The position numbers and the translations under genes were made by a program. Below, piece by piece: positions 44,495 through 50,779 of a DNA stretch of 50,779 nt; within the stretch, counting starts at the first letter, position 1, and the number at the start of each line of letters is the position of its first letter. The notes under the pieces were generated by a model that ran no database searches, had not been told where the DNA came from, and saw nothing but the letters and a program-made list of their open reading frames with translations. The DNA is from an uncultured Acetatifactor sp. (GTDB taxonomy: Bacteria > Bacillota > Clostridia > Lachnospirales > Lachnospiraceae), in assembly GCA_947627115.1 (NCBI GenBank), contig CANQUQ010000017.1, positions 1 to 50,779 of the forward strand, in the 5' to 3' direction.

Positions 44495-45460
44495 ATGGAT
44501 AAACTTGCTATTGTAGTACCCTGCTATAATGAAGAGGAAGTACTGAAAATCACCTCGAAAGTGCTGAGAGAGGTGCTGGAGGATCTGATCGGCAAAGAGA
44601 AGATCGCTCCGGACAGTTTTATTCTGTTCGTGAATGACGGAAGTCAGGACCGCACGTGGAATCTGATCGAGGAGGAGCATTCCGCTTATCCCGTTCAGGT
44701 GTGCGGTGTCAAGCTGGCGCGCAATGTGGGCCATCAATTCGCGCTGACTGCCGGGCTGTTGACTGCAAAGGATATGTGCGATGTCACTATCTCCATCGAC
44801 GCGGATCTGCAGGACGATGTGGCAGTGATCGAAGAAATGATCGATAAATTTCATGCGGGGAACGATATTGTCTACGGAGTGAGGCGGGAGCGCAAGACAG
44901 ATACATTTTTTAAGCGCACCACAGCTCAGGGATTTTATCGGCTGATGGGCCTTATGGGAGTAAAGACCGTGTATAATCACGCCGATTTCCGACTCATGTC
45001 CAGACGGGCGGTGGAGGAGTTCTCCAAGTACAAGGAGACCAATCTGTTCCTGCGGGGAATGGTCCCTTTGATCGGATACCAGACCGACAATGTGTATTAT
45101 GACCGCAGGGAGAGGGTAGCAGGAGAATCCAAATATCCTCTGAAAAAAATGCTGGCACTTGCCTTTAACGGTATCTCTTCCTTCAGTGTGAAGCCCATCA
45201 GTCTGATCCTGGGCCTGGGCCTGTTCATCATTCTGGTGTCCGTTCTGGCGGCGGTCTACGCTCTGGTATCTTATTTTACCGGCCATGTGGTGCAGGGATG
45301 GACCTCGCTGATACTGTCCATCTGGTTCCTCGGAGGACTGCAGCTTTTGGCTGTGGGGCTGGTGGGACAGTATATCGGTAAGATATATATTGAGGTGAAG
45401 GAACGGCCCCGTTACAATATTGAGAAGATTCTGACGGCCGGCGAGGACAGGAGTGCGTAA
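44495..45460 (+). CDS. Family 2 glycosyltransferase, DPM1/GtrB-like, with two C-terminal membrane helices
   Basis: A 321-aa GT-A enzyme: LAIVVPCYNEEEVLKITSKV at the start, the nucleotide-sugar site FVNDGSQDRTW and the metal-binding SIDADLQDD. Two C-terminal helices follow (ISLILGLGLFIILVSVLAAVY, LILSIWFLGGLQLLAVGLVGQ). This is the layout of polyprenyl-phosphate hexose synthases such as GtrB, which load a sugar on undecaprenyl phosphate at the inner face of the membrane. The sugar is unknown. The start follows GAAAGG and the stop overlaps the next ATG by one base (TAATG), so it is translated together with a large membrane protein that could use the lipid-linked sugar. The 18-bp repeats lie in its leader. 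Confidence 0.92.
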   Translation: MDKLAIVVPCYNEEEVLKITSKVLREVLEDLIGKEKIAPDSFILFVNDGSQDRTWNLIEEEHSAYPVQVCGVKLARNVGHQFALTAGLLTAKDMCDVTISIDADLQDDVAVIEEMIDKFHAGNDIVYGVRRERKTDTFFKRTTAQGFYRLMGLMGVKTVYNHADFRLMSRRAVEEFSKYKETNLFLRGMVPLIGYQTDNVYYDRRERVAGESKYPLKKMLALAFNGISSFSVKPISLILGLGLFIILVSVLAAVYALVSYFTGHVVQGWTSLILSIWFLGGLQLLAVGLVGQYIGKIYIEVKERPRYNIEKILTAGEDRSA

Positions 45461-47277
45461 TGAGTTGGGAAAAAAACAGGTTCAGTAATGTAATGTGGTT
45501 CTTATACGTGCTGATAACAGGCTGGGCCCTGATGAGAATGGCCGGGGCGATCGTGTCCACCATCCCTGAGGGCTCACCGTACAGCGGGGCGCTTCTGGCC
45601 CTGGAGATCGCACTGGTGACGGGGAGCGTTGTGTTTCTGCTCTATCGTTTCCGCAGCAGACATTTTGCAGCAGGAGGGGAAGGTCTGAGCTTCAGCACTG
45701 CAGGCCAGGCCATTGTGACGGTCATGATCATGGCTGCGGGACTGGTGTTCCGGATCAGTCAGATGTCTCATGCGGGAGAGCTTGCGGCCTATTTTGAGAC
45801 GGCGAGAGTGGCACAGGGGCAGAGCCTGCCGCGGGTCGTCCATGGAGTCAGCCATATTTATCTGCAGCTTTTACATGCAGTTTTTCTGTTTGCGGGGAAC
45901 AAGTTCACAGCAGGCATTCTGATGCAGATCCTTCTGCAGCTGGCGGGCGCGCTGCTGTTGTACTTTGCGGTCAGAAAGCTGTCGGGCGCTCTGGCGGCTG
46001 AGGTATCCCTCATCTTTATCATGTTTTCCGGTTATATGATACAGGACGCAGTGAATCTGTCGCCGCGGACGCTGTATTTCTTTCTGTTTTCCCTCGGCCT
46101 TTTCATTATGACCATCGCTGTCGACAAGGAACCGCAGCCCGTATTGTTCCTGGTCAAAGGCATCGTGATAGGGGTATTGGGATTTCTTGACGTGGGCGGT
46201 TTTCTGCTGTTGTTCTTTCTGATGACATCGCTGCAGTCTCAGCAGCAGGCAGACACGGAGACCTCCCGAAAGTGGATGGGGCTTGGGATCGGCCTGGCGG
46301 GTACGGCGGCCGGCTTCTTCTGTATGCTGCTGGCGGATGCTCTGCTCAGTGACAGATCCCTGTCCAGGATTTTTGGCGTCTGGAAAAAATTATATTGGTC
46401 TGACCGCTTTCAGGTGCCTTTCAGTCAGGGCCTGAACAGCTTTGGCCTGGTGAGTATTTTACTGCTTGTGACGCTGTCGATAGGAATCTTCAGTTATTGG
46501 TGCGACCGAAGCAGTGAGCGAATGAGCGTGTGGGTACTGACCTTCTGCGGAGCTGTGATAGCGGGAATATTCGGTGTGTTTACGGATGAGATACCGTCGG
46601 ACATGTATCTGTATATCATCACGGTGGTGCTGGCGGGGATCGGCTTGAACGAGTGCTTTCGCCGGCCGCAGGAAAAGACCGATCCGGTGACCGTGCCGCC
46701 AGACGAGGAAAACCGTTCCGGCACATCTTCCACGATCGGGACCTGGAGCAACGCTTCAAAGACCTATTCGGAGGATGAAATATGGAGTCCGGCACCGAGA
46801 TCAAAGCCTGTGGAGGAGACTGCACGCGCAGAGAAGGCGGCGCCTGTCGGTTCCGAAGCTCCGGCGGAGAAGTCGGTATCCGTGGAGGAGGCTGCACGGG
46901 TAGAGAAGGCGGTGCCCGTGGAGAAGACCGCACGGGTAGAGAAGACGGCATCTGTGGAGGAGGCTGCCGAGGAGATCTGGGGCGCATCCTCCGGGAGGAC
47001 TGTCGGGCAAGCCGCAGATGGCGCAGGACCGGCGGAGAGATCGGTACCTGTCGGTTCCGAAGCTCCGGCAGAGAAGCCGGTGCCCGTGGAGGAGACCGCA
47101 CGGGTAGAGACGGCGACACCTGCCGGGAAGAGGACGGAGCCCGATTACATAGAAAATCCTCTGCCGCTGCCCAAGCCTCACCAAAAACGTGAACTGACCT
47201 TTGATAAGGTGCGGACATCCGCTCAGGATGACTATGATTATCCTGTCAAAGCGAACGATGATTTTGATATTAAATAA
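45460..47277 (+). CDS. Large multi-pass membrane protein with repetitive acidic C-terminus
   Basis: A 605-aa protein. Residues 1-400 contain about 10-11 hydrophobic helices (MWFLYVLITGWALMRMAGAIV, ILMQILLQLAGALLLYFAV, VSLIFIMFSGYMIQDAVNLS, FLLLFFLMTSL). The layout and the loop AGELAAYFETARVAQGQ resemble GT-C-type glycosyltransferases, but I cannot point to a diagnostic catalytic Asp pair. The cytoplasmic-looking tail (about 405-605) has low complexity, with repeats rich in Val, Glu, Ala, Pro and Lys; PVGSEAPAEK occurs twice, each followed by VEE.ARVE. It is coupled by TAATG overlap to the GtrB-like gene, so acting downstream of a lipid-linked sugar is a reasonable inference. Confidence 0.7.
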   Translation: MSWEKNRFSNVMWFLYVLITGWALMRMAGAIVSTIPEGSPYSGALLALEIALVTGSVVFLLYRFRSRHFAAGGEGLSFSTAGQAIVTVMIMAAGLVFRISQMSHAGELAAYFETARVAQGQSLPRVVHGVSHIYLQLLHAVFLFAGNKFTAGILMQILLQLAGALLLYFAVRKLSGALAAEVSLIFIMFSGYMIQDAVNLSPRTLYFFLFSLGLFIMTIAVDKEPQPVLFLVKGIVIGVLGFLDVGGFLLLFFLMTSLQSQQQADTETSRKWMGLGIGLAGTAAGFFCMLLADALLSDRSLSRIFGVWKKLYWSDRFQVPFSQGLNSFGLVSILLLVTLSIGIFSYWCDRSSERMSVWVLTFCGAVIAGIFGVFTDEIPSDMYLYIITVVLAGIGLNECFRRPQEKTDPVTVPPDEENRSGTSSTIGTWSNASKTYSEDEIWSPAPRSKPVEETARAEKAAPVGSEAPAEKSVSVEEAARVEKAVPVEKTARVEKTASVEEAAEEIWGASSGRTVGQAADGAGPAERSVPVGSEAPAEKPVPVEETARVETATPAGKRTEPDYIENPLPLPKPHQKRELTFDKVRTSAQDDYDYPVKANDDFDIK

Positions 47278-47309
47278 AATGTATTTTTTGATCTGATCAG
47301 GTAATGCTA

Positions 47310-47339
47310 ACAGGGAGCGCTTATGATAGCGTTCCCTGT
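47310..47339 (+). other. Hairpin between the membrane protein gene and tepA
   Basis: ACAGGGAGCGCT pairs with AGCGTTCCCTGT (one G-U pair) around TATGAT. No T-run follows, so it is a weak terminator at best or an mRNA processing site. Confidence 0.5.
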
Positions 47340-47414
47340 CGTGCGGTAAGGGGACAGACTTACGGTGCATCTGTGAAAGCGTCATTGATGGAAGCAGAAG
47401 GAGAGGAGCATTAT

Positions 47415-48110
47415 ATGTCAGATGAAAAGAAGGAAAAGAAAATAGAGCAGGAGGAACACCGCGACGAACGGATCGAGAAGACGGGACAGGTGACGCTGGA
47501 CGACAATGTACAGCTGGATAACATTCATCTCATCTCCATCATCGGAGAAATAGAAGGACATGAAAATCTTTCCAACAATTCCAAGGCCACAAAATATGAA
47601 CATATATTGCCCAGTCTGGCAGCGATTGAGGACAGCAAAGATATCCAGGGCGTATTGGTCTTACTGAACACTATGGGAGGCGATGTGGAGGCCGGACTTG
47701 CCATCGCCGAAATGATCGCTTCCCTCAGCAAGCCCACAGTATCTCTGGTACTCGGCGGAAGCCATTCTATCGGCGTTCCCATCGCGGTCAGCACCGACTA
47801 TTCTTATATTGTGGGTACGGGGACTATGGTGATACATCCGGTGAGAATGAACGGCATGGTGATCGGTGTGCCGCAGACCTTTGACTATTTCAAGCTGATT
47901 CAGGACAGGATCACGGGATTTGTCTGCGAACACTGCCGTATCGACAAAAAGACTTTGGAGGAGCTGATGATGGAGACGGGGGTGCTGACGAAGGACGTGG
48001 GCACGATCCTGGTGGGAGAGGAGGCCGTAAAGTACGGGATCATCGACGAGGTGGGCGGAATCGACAAAGCGATTGCAAAGCTGCACGAGATGATCAATCA
48101 GAGGGGATAA
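47415..48110 (+). CDS. ClpP-like protease, TepA/YmfB type
   Basis: A 231-aa protein with a highly charged 28-residue N-terminus followed by a ClpP/crotonase fold. The nucleophile Ser is S118 in LGGSHSIGVPIA, in the place of the ClpP AASMG motif. VLLNTMGGDVEAGLAIAEM is the beta-alpha substrate segment, and VIHPVRMNG supplies the His (H141). Bacillus TepA (translocation-enhancing protein) is the closest named relative; it was proposed to degrade signal peptides or act in protein export. It lacks the ClpX-binding loop features of true ClpP as far as I can see. The ATG at 47415 has AGAGGAG seven bases upstream; the earlier in-frame start at 47304 is unlikely. Confidence 0.88.
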   Translation: MSDEKKEKKIEQEEHRDERIEKTGQVTLDDNVQLDNIHLISIIGEIEGHENLSNNSKATKYEHILPSLAAIEDSKDIQGVLVLLNTMGGDVEAGLAIAEMIASLSKPTVSLVLGGSHSIGVPIAVSTDYSYIVGTGTMVIHPVRMNGMVIGVPQTFDYFKLIQDRITGFVCEHCRIDKKTLEELMMETGVLTKDVGTILVGEEAVKYGIIDEVGGIDKAIAKLHEMINQRG

Positions 48111-48151
48111 TTTATTTTTATATAAATTTATTTTTTTAATATAAATTTAAC

Positions 48152-48180
48152 TTTACAAATTGCCTGTGGTCTGTTATAGT
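48152..48180 (+). promoter_or_regulatory. Promoter of the Rpn-family gene
   Basis: TTTACA (48152-48157) and TATAGT (48175-48180) have a 17-bp spacer after a very AT-rich stretch (48111-48150). The transcript would have a leader of about 88 nt. Confidence 0.65.
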
Positions 48181-48274
48181 GACAGTATCCTTGAAAAATC
48201 TAATCTATCTTCTTACGCAAATTCTGCGGCATTTTTCAAGACTACTATCATTTATCAACAGGAGGAATCTGCTT

Positions 48275-49270
48275 ATGACAGATGACAGGACAAAGGAACC
48301 GGCCAAGGCTGGGACGAAAAAAGGCGGGAAGGAGGTTTCCAACAGGGAGCTGAAGTCCGACGTGTTCACCACCCTTTTCAGCAAGCCGGAGAATGCCGCC
48401 AAGCTCTACACGGCGCTGTCCGGAGAGGAGGCCGCTCCGGAGGAGATCCGGATCACGACCCTGGACGGCGTGCTGTTCTTAGCAAGGAAGAACGATCTGG
48501 GATTTACCGTGAAGGGAAGAATGCTGGTGATCAGCGAGCACCAGTCCACGGTGAACGAGAACATGCCCCTGCGGAGCGCACTGTATTACGGGCGAACCAT
48601 GGAGAAGCTTTTGCAGGACCGGAACCTATACCGGGAGAAACGGCTCCCCATTCCCACGCCGGAGTTCTATATGTTCTATAACGGTAGGAAGGAAATGCCG
48701 GAAGAAAAAGTATTAAAACTTTCGGATGGGTATATTGCAAAGACCCGAGAACCTATGCTAGAATTAAAGGTAAAGTTGATCAATATCAATCTCCCGACAG
48801 GTCACAGACTGCTGCAGGAGTGTCTGCCGTTGTACGAGTATTCCTGGTTCATAGAACGGATCCGGACCTATCTGCAGGATGGCATGGACCGCGACAGGGC
48901 GGTGACCCTTGCGGTGCAGGACAGCGTCAGGGAAGGGATCTTTGCGGACTTTGTACGGGAGCACGGGACGGAGGTGCAGAATATGCTGTACACACAGTTC
49001 AACATGGACGACGCTCTGGAAGTAAGGTATGAGGAGGGCGTGGAGGATGGCATGGAGCGTGGCATAAGACAGGGTATGGAACGGGGCATGGAGCGCGGCG
49101 AGCGCCGTCTTCTGGTGCATCAGGTCTGCGGCAAGCTACAGAAGGGCGAAGCGCCGGAGAAGATCGCGGCGGACCTTTTAACGGATCGGGAGGAGATCGA
49201 CCGGATCTGCAGGGCCTATGAGGAGTGCGGACCGGAGGAAGCGGCAGTCCTTGCCAGATTGGAAGAATAG
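48275..49270 (+). CDS. Rpn-family recombination-promoting nuclease/putative transposase
   Basis: A complete 331-aa member of the Rpn/transposase_31 family. The N-terminal PD-(D/E)XK-like domain shows NRELKSDVFTTLFS, the acidic residue in ARKNDLGFTV and the ISEHQST (ExQ) motif about ten residues on, then MPLRSALYYGR. The middle (PEFYMFYNGRKE..KLSDGYIAKT) and C-terminal helical parts match the partial gene at 1-603. A Met-Glu-Arg-Gly repeat (GIRQGMERGMERGERR) precedes the tail. E. coli Rpn proteins are nucleases that raise RecA-independent recombination; mobility is not established and I see no terminal inverted repeats. The ATG at 48275 follows AGGAGG with nine bases spacing; the frame is open from 48179 but those codons overlap the promoter. 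Confidence 0.88.
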   Translation: MTDDRTKEPAKAGTKKGGKEVSNRELKSDVFTTLFSKPENAAKLYTALSGEEAAPEEIRITTLDGVLFLARKNDLGFTVKGRMLVISEHQSTVNENMPLRSALYYGRTMEKLLQDRNLYREKRLPIPTPEFYMFYNGRKEMPEEKVLKLSDGYIAKTREPMLELKVKLININLPTGHRLLQECLPLYEYSWFIERIRTYLQDGMDRDRAVTLAVQDSVREGIFADFVREHGTEVQNMLYTQFNMDDALEVRYEEGVEDGMERGIRQGMERGMERGERRLLVHQVCGKLQKGEAPEKIAADLLTDREEIDRICRAYEECGPEEAAVLARLEE

Positions 49271-49597
49271 AACGGATCAGATTATACAGATAAGGCGGGC
49301 GTCACATTTCTGTCAAAAGCGACGGGGTGGGGCGCTCTTTTGTGTGCAGAAGCGGATTAGCCGCTCCGGCCCGACCGTCCGCTCCGGCTGGTATCTTTGC
49401 AAGTGACGCTCCGCCCAGCCGCTGCCTTCCGGCAGACACGCTTTCGCTCGACGCGCAGCGCAGCGGCACTAGGCTCGACAGTACCTCGCCAAGTGCCGGC
49501 GCTGTTTTACGGTCTGCCGGAAGGCATCGGCAGGACGGAGCTGATACCAAGAAATTTTACACAGGCGAAACATCGCTAGGAACTCCTCAAGAAAAAG
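49271..49597. other. GC-rich intergenic region with an inverted repeat
   Basis: No gene is supported here. The open frames in it show no ribosome-binding site or familiar motif. It contains a 15-bp perfect inverted repeat (separate entry) and looks compositionally different from its flanks, being richer in GC than the promoter regions on either side. Confidence 0.6.
49423..49526. repeat. Perfect 15-bp inverted repeat bounding a 74-bp core
   Basis: TGCCTTCCGGCAGAC (49423-49437) recurs as its exact reverse complement at 49512-49526. The core holds further short complementary pairs (GGCACT/AGTGCC). There is no T-run. It could be a small non-autonomous element, a REP-like repeat, or a large RNA hairpin. 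Confidence 0.7.
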
Positions 49598-49624
49598 TTG
49601 ACAGATAGTCTCGGGGGGTAAACT
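49598..49624 (+). promoter_or_regulatory. Promoter of the first DUF4190 gene, G6 tract in spacer
   Basis: TTGACA (49598-49603) and TAAACT (49619-49624) are 15 bp apart; the six bases before the -10 box are all G. The duplicated copy at 50409 has an 18-bp spacer. Confidence 0.65.
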
Positions 49625-49681
49625 GAGAAGGACATTACGCCGCGCCCTCTGACGGGACGGCGGCAGCGAAGGAGGAAAAAC

Positions 49682-50263
49682 ATGAGCTACTGTATGAAAT
49701 GCGGCGCGAAAAACGACGAGGGAAATAAATACTGCGAGGTATGCGGCGCGGCGCTGGAGGAAGATACTTTTGAGAAGGCTACTCTGAAGGGAAATGCTCC
49801 GGAGAAGACTGCGCCGGAGGAAGATACTTTTGAGGAGATTACTCTGAAGGGAAATGCTCCGGAGAAGACTGCGCCGGAGGAAGATACTTTTGAGGAGATT
49901 ACTCTGAAGGGAAATGCTCCGAAGAATACTGTGCCGATGGAAACAATACCGTGGAAGGATACGGAGACTGCGAAACCGGCGGAGGACGAGCGGAAGGGTC
50001 TGGCAATCGCTTCCCTGATCTGCGGTATTGTTTCTCTGCTCTGCGGCTGCGGTGGCGTCTTAATAATCGGTGTTTTCGGCTGCTGTATCAATTTTATTGT
50101 AGCCGTTCCGGCAATTGTGTGCGGCATTATCTCTCTGGCCCAGAAACGCGGTGGAAAAGGTATGGCAATCACAGGTCTGATTCTTGGCGGATTAGGACTG
50201 TTACTGTCCATAATAGCAGCGTGCATTGGGTTGATTTTGATTCTTGCAGCGGATAGGTTTTGA
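49682..50263 (+). CDS. Zinc-ribbon and DUF4190 membrane protein, copy 1
   Basis: A 193-aa protein. Residues 1-25 form a zinc ribbon (MSYCMKCGAKNDEGNKYCEVCGA, two CxxC pairs). An acidic linker of three 20-residue repeats (EEDTFEEITLKGNAPEKTAP) follows. The C-terminal part is a DUF4190-type region with two to three membrane helices (GLAIASLICGIVSLLCG, FIVAVPAIVCGIISLAQKR, AITGLILGGLGLLLSIIAAC). It has no signal peptide; the ribbon is predicted to be cytoplasmic. Function is unknown, though zinc-ribbon membrane proteins of this type are common in Lachnospiraceae. A second copy with nearly the same leader, promoter and ribbon starts at 50495. GAAGGAGG lies about seven bases before the ATG. Confidence 0.85.
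   Translation: MSYCMKCGAKNDEGNKYCEVCGAALEEDTFEKATLKGNAPEKTAPEEDTFEEITLKGNAPEKTAPEEDTFEEITLKGNAPKNTVPMETIPWKDTETAKPAEDERKGLAIASLICGIVSLLCGCGGVLIIGVFGCCINFIVAVPAIVCGIISLAQKRGGKGMAITGLILGGLGLLLSIIAACIGLILILAADRF
49757..49936 (+). repeat. Three 60-bp tandem repeats inside the DUF4190 gene
   Basis: Three direct 60-bp units (49757-49816, 49817-49876, 49877-49936) keep frame and encode the 20-residue linker repeat. The first two differ at a few bases; the third diverges only at its 3' end. The second gene copy carries just one recognisable unit. Confidence 0.95.
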
Positions 50264-50408
50264 TTCTTTCAGAGGGCGATGGGGCGGCCGCTGGTTTTGA
50301 GTATTTGGGTTTGATATTATTGAAAATTCGTCGAAATTTTACGGGAATTTTTATAATGGTTAAATTTTACATTACCAAGAAATTCGCCAAGAACTCTTCA
50401 AGAAAAAG

Positions 50409-50438
50409 TTGACAGATAGTCTCTCGGGGGGGTAAACT
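50409..50438 (+). promoter_or_regulatory. Promoter of the second DUF4190 gene, G7 tract in spacer
   Basis: TTGACA (50409-50414) and TAAACT (50433-50438) are 18 bp apart. Relative to the promoter at 49598 there is one extra CT and one extra G next to the -10 box. Flanking bases on both sides are otherwise nearly identical. Confidence 0.65.
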
Positions 50439-50494
50439 GAGAAAGACATCACGCCGCACTTTCAACGGGACGGCGGCAGCGAAGGAGGAAAAAT

Positions 50495-50779
50495 ATGAGC
50501 TATTGTATGAAATGCGGCGCGAAAAATGATGAGGGAAATAAGTACTGTGAGGTCTGCGGCGCGGCGCTGGAGGAAGATACTTTTGAGGAGGTTACTCTGA
50601 AGGGAAATGCTCCGGAGAAGACTGTGCCGGAGGAAAATACGCCGAAGAAGATTACGACGGAGGAAAGAACCCCGTGGACGGATACGGAAAAGGCAGCGCC
50701 TGCAGGGGACGAGCGGAAGGGTCTGGCGATTGTGTCCCTGATCTTCGGCATTGTCTCTCTGGTCTGCTGCTGTACCGGC
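50495..50779 (+). CDS. Zinc-ribbon and DUF4190 membrane protein, copy 2 (3' end outside window)
   Basis: The first 95 codons of a paralogue of the preceding gene. The zinc ribbon is identical (MSYCMKCGAKNDEGNKYCEVCGA). The acidic linker is shorter, with one clear 20-residue unit and a degenerate second (EENTPKKITTEERTPW). The first membrane helix begins (GLAIVSLIFGIVSLVCC) where the window ends. Its leader, ribosome-binding site (GAAGGAGG) and promoter are duplicated with the gene, so the pair arose by tandem duplication. The rest of the protein cannot be assessed. Confidence 0.85.
   Translation, partial: MSYCMKCGAKNDEGNKYCEVCGAALEEDTFEEVTLKGNAPEKTVPEENTPKKITTEERTPWTDTEKAAPAGDERKGLAIVSLIFGIVSLVCCCTG

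Noticed and set aside
49327..49608. 93-codon open frame in the GC-rich gap
   Set aside because: No ribosome-binding site, it runs through the inverted repeat and the downstream promoter, and its composition is low-complexity Arg/Ser/Ala/Pro.
49757..49936. CRISPR-like array
   Set aside because: The 60-bp repeats are contiguous, in frame and coding, with no spacers.

Overview
The window looks like chromosome of an anaerobic, Gram-positive member of the Clostridia, most likely a Lachnospiraceae-type gut bacterium. The evidence is a T-box leader in front of pheS, strong Shine-Dalgarno sites, sigma-A promoters with 17-bp spacers, a Firmicutes-type 6S RNA candidate, Rex, a PadR/DUF2812 pair, a class B sortase beside BspA-type leucine-rich-repeat surface proteins, a probable Re-type citrate synthase and an ATP-dependent PEP carboxykinase. 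I saw no tRNA, rRNA, CRISPR array, insertion sequence with a clear transposase, or prophage.

Layout. 1-603 is the 3' part of an Rpn-family nuclease gene; a full-length paralogue lies at 48275-49270. 816-2420 is pckA with its own promoter and terminator. 2511-3985 is a PadR repressor with two identical palindromic operators and its DUF2812 membrane partner. 4072-5759 holds a decayed HTH remnant and a secreted repeat protein. 6145-6372 is the candidate 6S RNA. 6395-9202 carries a SpoIID-domain protein and a YihY/BrkB membrane protein. 9199-13113 is the T-box-controlled pheS-pheT operon. 13205-16560 is a tight run: M18 aminopeptidase, queA, PilZ protein, VanZ-like protein. tyrA runs convergently (16617-17717).

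17954-22603 carries an EF-G paralogue of the FusA2 type and leuS, each with a good promoter. 22672-23974 is a minus-strand set of three small genes of unknown function, including a Cys/Asn/Gly-rich one. 24165-31979 is a surface module: sortase B, a 1525-residue adhesin with a TPKTG sorting signal, and a second leucine-rich-repeat protein; a cytosolic-looking subtilase follows. 33036-36530 is a carbon-metabolism module of probable Re-citrate synthase, a GntR/FCD regulator and NADP-isocitrate dehydrogenase. It starts at a promoter whose -10 box sits in a 30-bp palindrome, and would feed 2-oxoglutarate and glutamate synthesis from acetyl-CoA and oxaloacetate.

36543-38471 (minus) is an ABC-F ATPase. 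From 38614 a plus-strand run follows: rex (with a candidate autoregulatory site), a coiled-coil protein, nnr (NAD(P)HX repair), an orphan mazF, a CNNM/CorC-type membrane protein and a YebC regulator. 44423-48110 has an 18-bp triplicate repeat, a DPM1/GtrB-like glycosyltransferase translationally coupled to a large membrane protein, and a ClpP-like TepA protease. The right end (49598-50779) is a recent tandem duplication of a zinc-ribbon/DUF4190 membrane protein gene. The duplication includes a promoter with a poly-G spacer whose length differs between the copies.

Strongest leads: poly-G tracts abutting the -10 box in at least three promoters, with a 15 versus 18 bp spacer in the duplicated pair (possible phase variation); the GntR/Re-citrate synthase/icd module with a clear operator; the paired PadR operators; the sortase B-adhesin pair; and the GT2/large membrane protein pair.
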